This document shows positions 23,870 through 28,579 of a stretch of 28,579 bases of DNA, piece after piece. Source of the stretch: an uncultured Collinsella sp. (GTDB taxonomy: Bacteria; Actinomycetota; Coriobacteriia; Coriobacteriales; Coriobacteriaceae); the NCBI GenBank assembly GCA_958403205.1, contig CATXWM010000028.1, positions 1-28,579 on the forward strand, in the 5' to 3' direction. Under the pieces are notes generated by a model. It worked only from the letters and a program-made list of their open reading frames with translations, was not told where the DNA came from and searched no databases. Within the stretch, counting starts at the first letter, position 1. The number at the start of each line of letters is the position of its first letter. The position numbers and the translations under genes are program-made.

Positions 23870-26044
23870 CTAGTTGTTGAGCATGCGGTCGAAGCTTCCC
23901 GAGTCGCCATCCCGATAGTCTGCGGTCATCAGAATCTCCTGCGGAATGCGCCCGCCCTCGCGCAGCACGTTGCGGAACTGCACGCGCGTAACCATGGGCA
24001 GATCCTTGATCGTCGCCGCCAGGTTCTGCGGCACGCCCTGGTTGGCAGCCGCGGGCTCGCACTCGCCGCCGGCCTTCACGCGACGCTTATGCTCGGCGAG
24101 CATGGCACGGTACATGCCGGCATGCAGGCGAATCTCAACCACATTGGCATTGCGAGCCTGCTCGACGATACGCGCGCCCTCGCGATCGATATCGCCTACG
24201 TAGTAGACGTAGTTAAAGCGATAGCCAATCTCAGCCAGATAATCGTCCAGGGCATGCGAGACGCTCGCCTTGCATCCGCCGCCAAAAATCACGCCGCCCA
24301 CCTTGATGCCAAAGAGCTTGGCGTGCTTGCGGCCACGCAGCAGCTTGACGATCTCGTCGTAGGTGTCCAGGTTCTCGACCATAATGAACGGCTTGTCGGC
24401 TCCCAGCGTAAAGAAGCCCGTAAAGTGCACGGGGCGATTGGGGGCGACCTTGATCGCCTGCATGCTGATGCCCTTTTCGGTCATACGCCTGATCAGGCGC
24501 TCACCGTGCTTGCCGTCAAAAGCCTTCTCGTCGTTAAAGATCTGGTAGGCACGCTGGCGGCGCGAGGCAACCGGCGTATCGGCACCTCGGTTCTGTTCGA
24601 TCCAAGCCTGGATGATTGCGATTTCCTCGGCAATCTTGCGGTTGGACATCTCGTTGTGCTGAGTGCGCTGCGGAGCCTTTTTGCCATCCTTGCCCTCGAC
24701 CTTTACGATCTGTGTCTGCTGCTCCTTGATCTTAGAGAGCGCCGTGGGCGTAGGGACAACTTTGAGCAGCTGCCTGCCTAAAACGCGGGCAAGGGCAAAC
24801 GCCGAGGCCTCGCCGTGAACGGCCGACTTGGGCTGCTGGGCAGCAGTATCTGCTGCGGCAGACTCCGGCTTCTTCTGAGACTTGCGCTTAGAATCGCCTT
24901 GGGAATTGCGCTCGTGCTTCGGCATAGACGCCTGCTTCTGCTGACGAACGGACTTGCTCTCCTTCGCCGGCTGGCGCTTAGGCTGCCCCGAAGAAACCTC
25001 GGCCTTCGCATCCTCGTTCTGCGGCGTGGTCTTCTCGGTTGCAGTCTCGGCATGGGAACTGCGGCCCCCACGATGGCGACGGCGGCGAGGCTTGCTCGAC
25101 GCGCCCTGCTCCGTCCGCTCATCAGTAGGCTGCTGGCCCTTGGCCTCGGCATCAACCTTAAGCTGCGGCTCAACAGGCTTCTGCTCGCGAGCCGCCGGCT
25201 CAACGGCCTTCTCGTCCTGAGTGGTCGAAGCCGGCTCGCTCTTCTCCTGACGCCTCACGGGATACGCGCGCCCCGCAAAACCACGTCCGGGACGACATGA
25301 ACCCGGAGCCTTCTTGGCAGACTCCTCAACATCGTCTGCAACCTCAGAAGACTCTTCGACCTCACGCGCGGCATCCTGCTGTGCAGCCTTAAAGTGAGCG
25401 CCGCGACGGTGCTTGGGCTCTTGGGCCTCCACGGGCTTTTGCTCCTTCGTGGGCTTCTGCGACTCGGCAGCAGCCTCGGTCTCAACAGCCTCGGCATCCG
25501 TCTCGCCCTTTCGAGCAACGGCGCGACGGAAGCGCTCCTGCTGGGCGCGGCGCTGTGCATCGCGCTTGCCGCCCCCGCCAAAACCGCCGCGTCCTGCCTT
25601 GGCCGTAAAGGCACGCACGACGTTCTCATCGAGCAACTCATCGGTATCGACATGCTCACGCGGGGCAACTTCTTCCACAGCAGGCACGTCAGCGGAATCC
25701 TCGACGACAAAATCCTCGACGGACTCGGCAGGCTGCTCCTGGGCATCGCGGATCTCGGCATTGATGGTATAGAACGCCGGGCGCCCGTTAATGCCGCTAC
25801 CCTCGATCTTGGTCACGATATTTGCCGCGATAAGCTCATCGCGCATCGCCTTGGTGTCACATTCCTTATCGACGGAGCGGAAAATCTGCGCCAGCGCGCT
25901 CGACTTAATCTTGAGTGCCTTGCGGCAAAGCAGGTCGTAGGCAACCAGCTTTGCCCGCTCGGCAGAAAGCGACGTTTGTCCGCTCAGACGCTCAGCCAGA
26001 GCATCGACATTTTGTTGGTTATCGGAATATACCGTCTTGGCCAC
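23870..26044 (-). CDS. JetD/DUF2220-like TOPRIM domain protein with long disordered region
   Basis: A 724-residue protein with three parts. Residues 1-105 form a folded N-terminal domain, possibly winged-helix (AKLVAYDLLCRKALKIKSSALAQIFRSV, then NGRPAFYTI). Residues about 105-420 are low-complexity and rich in Glu, Lys, Gln, Ala and Arg, with RGGFGGGG and RRRRHRGGR patches suited to nucleic acid binding. The C-terminal 250 residues resemble the JetD C-terminal TOPRIM fold: Glu557 in IMVENLDTYDEI and Asp618/Asp620 in YVGDIDREG would bind metal. The start is GTG 26044, with AAAGGGG just upstream; the frame extends to ATG 26068. In Wadjet systems JetD cleaves DNA with a JetABC condensin; no JetABC genes are seen here. 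DNA or RNA cleavage is inferred. Confidence 0.7.
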   Translation of the reverse strand: MAKTVYSDNQQNVDALAERLSGQTSLSAERAKLVAYDLLCRKALKIKSSALAQIFRSVDKECDTKAMRDELIAANIVTKIEGSGINGRPAFYTINAEIRDAQEQPAESVEDFVVEDSADVPAVEEVAPREHVDTDELLDENVVRAFTAKAGRGGFGGGGKRDAQRRAQQERFRRAVARKGETDAEAVETEAAAESQKPTKEQKPVEAQEPKHRRGAHFKAAQQDAAREVEESSEVADDVEESAKKAPGSCRPGRGFAGRAYPVRRQEKSEPASTTQDEKAVEPAAREQKPVEPQLKVDAEAKGQQPTDERTEQGASSKPRRRRHRGGRSSHAETATEKTTPQNEDAKAEVSSGQPKRQPAKESKSVRQQKQASMPKHERNSQGDSKRKSQKKPESAAADTAAQQPKSAVHGEASAFALARVLGRQLLKVVPTPTALSKIKEQQTQIVKVEGKDGKKAPQRTQHNEMSNRKIAEEIAIIQAWIEQNRGADTPVASRRQRAYQIFNDEKAFDGKHGERLIRRMTEKGISMQAIKVAPNRPVHFTGFFTLGADKPFIMVENLDTYDEIVKLLRGRKHAKLFGIKVGGVIFGGGCKASVSHALDDYLAEIGYRFNYVYYVGDIDREGARIVEQARNANVVEIRLHAGMYRAMLAEHKRRVKAGGECEPAAANQGVPQNLAATIKDLPMVTRVQFRNVLREGGRIPQEILMTADYRDGDSGSFDRMLNN

Positions 26045-26149
26045 GGGGCCCCTTTCATATGCACACATATACGTTTATATGGTACAACGCGCGCCCTTAT
26101 CCACGCAAAACATCTGCGAGAACACTCGAGCGTCACCCGCTTTTGCATG
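26045..26149. promoter_or_regulatory. Upstream region of the TOPRIM protein gene
   Basis: A -10-like TATAAA lies on the minus strand at about 26074-26079 within an AT-rich patch. No clear -35 is seen. Nothing else is recognised. Confidence 0.35.
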
Positions 26150-26189
26150 AAAAAAAGACCGAGCCCGCGAAGTCGCGGACCCGGTCTTT
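26150..26189 (-). terminator. Intrinsic terminator of cstA
   Basis: A long stem (AAAGACCG... with ...CGGTCTTT, closing on CCGCG/CGCGG around AAGT) is followed on the minus strand by seven T. It lies 40 nt after the cstA stop. Confidence 0.9.
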
Positions 26190-26228
26190 CCGAGTCATAT
26201 AGATGTGACGTTCAACTCGTCAGGTCGA

Positions 26229-28118
26229 CTAAGCCTTGGCAGCCTCGGCATCGGCAGGAGCCTCAGCGGCAGCGGCGCGGCCGTACTCGGCCTTGCCCAT
26301 CTCGGACCACTCGGGCTCCTCGTCAGGCATGGAGCCAGCCTCCTTGCCGAAGAACTCCTTGAGGCAGTTGACGGCGACGATGAGGCCCAGGACCATCAGC
26401 AGGACGGCAAAGACGAGCTGCAGGCCCTTGGTGGCGGCGACGGAGACGGCGGCCGTGGTGGCGGTAGCCGGGATGGTACCGAAGAAACCGTAGGCCTGGA
26501 CGGCGGTCATGCAGCCCATGGCGCTCTGGACCAGCGAGGTGAAGGTGCAGCAGAGCAGGAAGACGACGGGCACGTAGAGCATCCAACCCTTGCGGCCGGT
26601 GCACTTGCAGAACACGGCGAGGGTGATCATGGTCATGCCGCCGAGCAGCTGGTTGGAAGCACCAAAGAGCGGCCAGATGTTGGCATAGCCACCAAAAGCG
26701 AGGGCGAGACCGGGAAGCAGGGTGACGACCGTGGCGAACCAGGGGTTGCCGAGGACCTTCATGTAGCCGGCCTTGGACTCGATGGCCAGGGCGTCGTTGG
26801 TCTGGGCAAAGAACTCGGAGAACGAGGTGCGGGCGATGCGGGCGACGGCGTCGAGCGAGGTCAGGGCCAGAGCGGAGACGTTCATGGTCATGAAGACGGT
26901 AGCGAGCGTGCCGTCAACACCGAAGGCCTGCATACCGCGGGAGATGCCGGCGGCGAAGATCTGGAACGGGGTGGAAGCGACACCGGCGTTGAGGGCGCCG
27001 GTACCGGCGGTGTTCATATCGGAGAACATGATGCCGGCGACGATGATGGCAAGGATGCCGACGAAGGACTCGACGATCATGGCGCCGTAACCGACCTTGA
27101 CGGCGTCCTGCTCCTTCTCGACCTGCTTAGAAGAGGTGCCGGAAGAAACGAGGCTGTGGAAACCGGAGAGAGCACCGCAGGCAACGGAGACAAACAGGAC
27201 CGGGAACATCATGCCAGAGGCAGTGGAGAAGCCGGTGAAGACCGGAGCGGTGATGGTGGCCTGGCCGTTAACGCCCAGGACGACGATGCCGAGGACAGCG
27301 CAGACGATCATGACGATCATCATGATGGAAGTGAGGTAGTCACGCGGGGTCTTGAGCATCTGAATGGGCATAGCGCCAGCGAAGACCAGGTAGACCATGA
27401 CGACGGCGAACCACTGGAATTTATCCAGGTAAACCGGGAACTGCATACCGACGGCGAACATGAGAACCATGAGGACCACGCCGGTGACGAACTCGGCAGC
27501 GCCGGTGAGGTTGAACTTCTTCTGAGCCCAACCAAAGGCGATAGCGACGAAGGTGAACAGGATGGAGATGGTACCAGCGCAGCCGGCGGCATAGGACTTG
27601 GTGAAGTCGATGGCACCGGTAGCAGCACCAGAAGCGTCAACGGCCGGGGTGAACATGAACGTCTTGCAGACCATGTCGGTGAAGGCGGCGATGACAATGA
27701 TGCAGAACAGCCAGCAGAACAGCAGGAACAGGCGACGGCCGGTCTTGCCGATGTACTTCTCGATGAGCTGAGCCAGGGACTTGCCGTTGTTCTTCATCGA
27801 GGCGTACAGAGCGCCAAAGTCGTGGACGGCGCCAAAGAAGATGCCGCCGACGAGGACCCAGAGCACGACGGGAAACCAGCCGAAGGCCATGGCGACGATC
27901 GTACCCGTAACAGGGCCAGCACCGCAGATCGAGCTGAACTGGTGCGAGAACGCGGTGAAGGCGGAGACGGGCGAGAAGCTGTTGCCGTCCTTCATGCGCT
28001 TGGCCGGCGTGAGGGCCTCTTTGTCAACGCCCCACTTGTTGGCCAGCCATCGGCCATAGCCCAGATAGCCGTAGGCGAGCACCGCCGCGGCCACAACCAT
28101 GAGCAAAACTCCGTTCAT
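26229..28118 (-). CDS. cstA: CstA-family peptide/pyruvate transporter
   Basis: This 629-residue integral membrane protein has about 15-16 helices. The family N-terminus is YGRWLANKWGVD, with FSHQFSSICGAGPVTGTIVA and VHDFGALYASMKNNGKSLAQL. It is shorter than Escherichia coli CstA (about 700) and ends in an Ala/Glu/Pro tail. Family members import peptides during starvation (CstA) or pyruvate (BtsT); sequence does not settle which applies here. AGAGGAGG lies about 7 nt before the ATG. The 240-nt leader contains a candidate leader peptide and an intrinsic terminator before the start, so expression is probably controlled by attenuation. Confidence 0.9.
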   Translation of the reverse strand: MNGVLLMVVAAAVLAYGYLGYGRWLANKWGVDKEALTPAKRMKDGNSFSPVSAFTAFSHQFSSICGAGPVTGTIVAMAFGWFPVVLWVLVGGIFFGAVHDFGALYASMKNNGKSLAQLIEKYIGKTGRRLFLLFCWLFCIIVIAAFTDMVCKTFMFTPAVDASGAATGAIDFTKSYAAGCAGTISILFTFVAIAFGWAQKKFNLTGAAEFVTGVVLMVLMFAVGMQFPVYLDKFQWFAVVMVYLVFAGAMPIQMLKTPRDYLTSIMMIVMIVCAVLGIVVLGVNGQATITAPVFTGFSTASGMMFPVLFVSVACGALSGFHSLVSSGTSSKQVEKEQDAVKVGYGAMIVESFVGILAIIVAGIMFSDMNTAGTGALNAGVASTPFQIFAAGISRGMQAFGVDGTLATVFMTMNVSALALTSLDAVARIARTSFSEFFAQTNDALAIESKAGYMKVLGNPWFATVVTLLPGLALAFGGYANIWPLFGASNQLLGGMTMITLAVFCKCTGRKGWMLYVPVVFLLCCTFTSLVQSAMGCMTAVQAYGFFGTIPATATTAAVSVAATKGLQLVFAVLLMVLGLIVAVNCLKEFFGKEAGSMPDEEPEWSEMGKAEYGRAAAAEAPADAEAAKA

Positions 28119-28152
28119 TACATTTCCTCCTCTAAAAAGAACTTCCCAGACA

Positions 28153-28192
28153 TAAAAAATGAGGGCCGTCGGTTGCGCTCGACGGCCCTCAT
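28153..28192 (-). terminator. Leader terminator (attenuator) upstream of cstA
   Basis: A perfect 13-bp stem (28159-28171 with 28180-28192, 8-nt loop) is followed on the minus strand by six T. It lies about 35 nt upstream of the cstA start, on the same strand and downstream of the promoter, so it must be bypassed for cstA expression. Confidence 0.88.
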
Positions 28193-28195
28193 CTT

Positions 28196-28280
28196 CATCA
28201 GCCGCCCGTTATCGTACGGGCTAGCTGTATGTGCTAACCCGCATCAGATAATTACTACGCTGATAATGTTTAGCTGATGC
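28196..28280 (-). promoter_or_regulatory. Competing stem-loops in the cstA leader
   Basis: CTGATGC (28274-28280) pairs with GCATCAG (28241-28247). The overlapping GCTGATG (28273-28279) can instead pair with CATCAGC (28196-28202), next to the terminator stem. A further hairpin lies between (28204-28209 with 28216-28221). The two 7-bp pairings exclude each other, as expected of an attenuator. Confidence 0.6.
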
Positions 28281-28288
28281 GTGAACAT
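28244..28288 (-). CDS. Candidate Ile/Val-rich leader peptide of cstA
   Basis: A 14-codon ORF reads MFTHQLNIISVVII, with GAAGAGGA about 10 nt before its ATG. Six of its last seven codons are Ile or Val, like leader peptides of branched-chain amino acid operons. The frame also has an ATG at 28312 without a good ribosome site. The stop codon lies in the 28241-28247 arm of the first hairpin, so ribosome position would decide which stem forms. Confidence 0.6.
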   Translation of the reverse strand: MFTHQLNIISVVII

Positions 28289-28359
28289 GTCTAAGAAATC
28301 CTCTTCAATCATGATGCGAACGATCCGTGCGTGTTCACATCCCCCAGTGGTTGAAAAGG

Positions 28360-28388
28360 AGTATGAAACTTTAGTTACCTAAAGTCAA
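28360..28388 (-). promoter_or_regulatory. Promoter of cstA
   Basis: On the minus strand a -35 of TTGACT (28383-28388) is followed by a 17-base spacer and a -10 of CATACT (28360-28365). The start near 28353 gives a leader of about 235 nt. Confidence 0.7.
28368..28385. promoter_or_regulatory. Palindromic operator candidate within the cstA promoter
   Basis: ACTTTAG-TTAC-CTAAAGT is a perfect inverted repeat of 7-bp arms. It fills the spacer between -35 and -10, where a bound repressor would block RNA polymerase. The regulator is not identified. Confidence 0.55.
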
Positions 28389-28579
28389 CGCAAATTTGTA
28401 ATGAATTTTCAACTTTTTTTGATTTCTCGGTATAAAACGCCACTGACCTCGGACTTTACCCCACGACAGTTTTTGCATGAGAGATGCCCCTGAGAGCCGC
28501 GGGAGCCGGGCGGCGCATATGAACTTTCCTGCTCTACAGTCCTGCGCAAGACGGAAAGCACATTAAGTGCTTTCCTTTG
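28389..28579. other. Region upstream of the cstA promoter, with a structured repeat at its end
   Basis: No gene is seen. It is AT-rich to about 28440, then GC-rich with two TGAGAG motifs (28478-28497) and a GCCGC/GCGGC stem (about 28496-28515), then repeat copy 2. The window ends just after the repeat's hairpin. Confidence 0.5.
28525..28575 (-). repeat. Structured repeat copy 2
   Basis: The 21-base block (28525-28545) is identical to 23811-23831 in reverse orientation. A 7-base spacer and the hairpin GGAAAGCAC/GTGCTTTCC (28553-28561 with 28567-28575, loop ATTAA) follow. Three base pairs of the stem differ from copy 1, all with pairing kept. Confidence 0.8.

Noticed and set aside
26205..28277. 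A 690-codon open frame antisense to cstA
   Set aside because: It is low-complexity Gly/Asp/Glu/His sequence mirroring a hydrophobic membrane protein, with no recognisable fold.
28194..28352. T-box riboswitch in the cstA leader
   Set aside because: The conserved T-box sequence and specifier-loop layout are not found; the leader peptide model fits better.
28461..28579. Possible glycine-type riboswitch (CUCUCA-like motifs on the minus strand)
   Set aside because: The tail CUCUCAUGCAAAA is reminiscent, but the paired GGAGAG and the core motifs of the aptamer are missing, and it lies upstream of the cstA promoter.

Overview
The window is GC-rich bacterial DNA. Its gene content and codon usage suggest a gut actinobacterium of the Coriobacteriia, most likely Collinsella: Gram-positive type maltodextrin ABC genes, an IS110 remnant typical of the group, and Actinobacteria-like leader organisation. 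The genus is an inference from recall; no search was run. The window falls into three regions.

Region 1 (about 1-8650) is an accessory island with signs of decay. On the minus strand a strong AT-rich promoter drives two tandem, paralogous 39-residue Cys-rich peptides (3031-3150 and 2865-2984). These are followed by an overlapping pair of hairpins and a three-gene ABC exporter or immunity module (ATPase plus two permeases, 2698 down to 175), the layout of a bacteriocin or RiPP locus. Upstream on the same strand lie an XRE regulator/DUF2975 pair, a fused ABC exporter broken by a one-base change in a G-tract, and a small membrane protein. On the plus strand sit a truncated and frameshifted radical SAM/SPASM gene and an intact 60-codon candidate precursor peptide. 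A multiply frameshifted IS110 transposase closes the island.

Region 2 (about 8770-21231) is an alpha-glucan utilisation block. It holds malQ and glgP on the plus strand, and on the minus strand a maltodextrin-type ABC importer (lipoprotein, two permeases, MsmK/MalK-like ATPase). A GntR/UTRA regulator is followed by a divergent 816-residue protein that fuses a glucose/maltose-family PTS EIIC, an EIIB and a HAD phosphatase. The rare 10-mer TTGTTTAAAC, or a one-base variant, lies upstream of malQ, the ABC operon, the regulator and the PTS fusion, suggesting one small regulon. The fusion suggests that a sugar phosphorylated on entry is dephosphorylated by the same polypeptide and then passed to MalQ and GlgP.

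Region 3 (about 21300-28579) carries a polyprenyl synthase, a protein with two peptidoglycan-binding domains, tRNA-Gln(UUG), a 724-residue protein with a disordered middle and a JetD/DUF2220-like TOPRIM end, and cstA. The cstA leader looks like a ribosome-mediated attenuator: promoter, 14-codon peptide rich in Ile/Val codons, alternative hairpins and an intrinsic terminator, all ahead of cstA. Two copies of a structured repeat, with compensatory changes in its hairpin, flank this region at 23781-23831 and 28525-28575.
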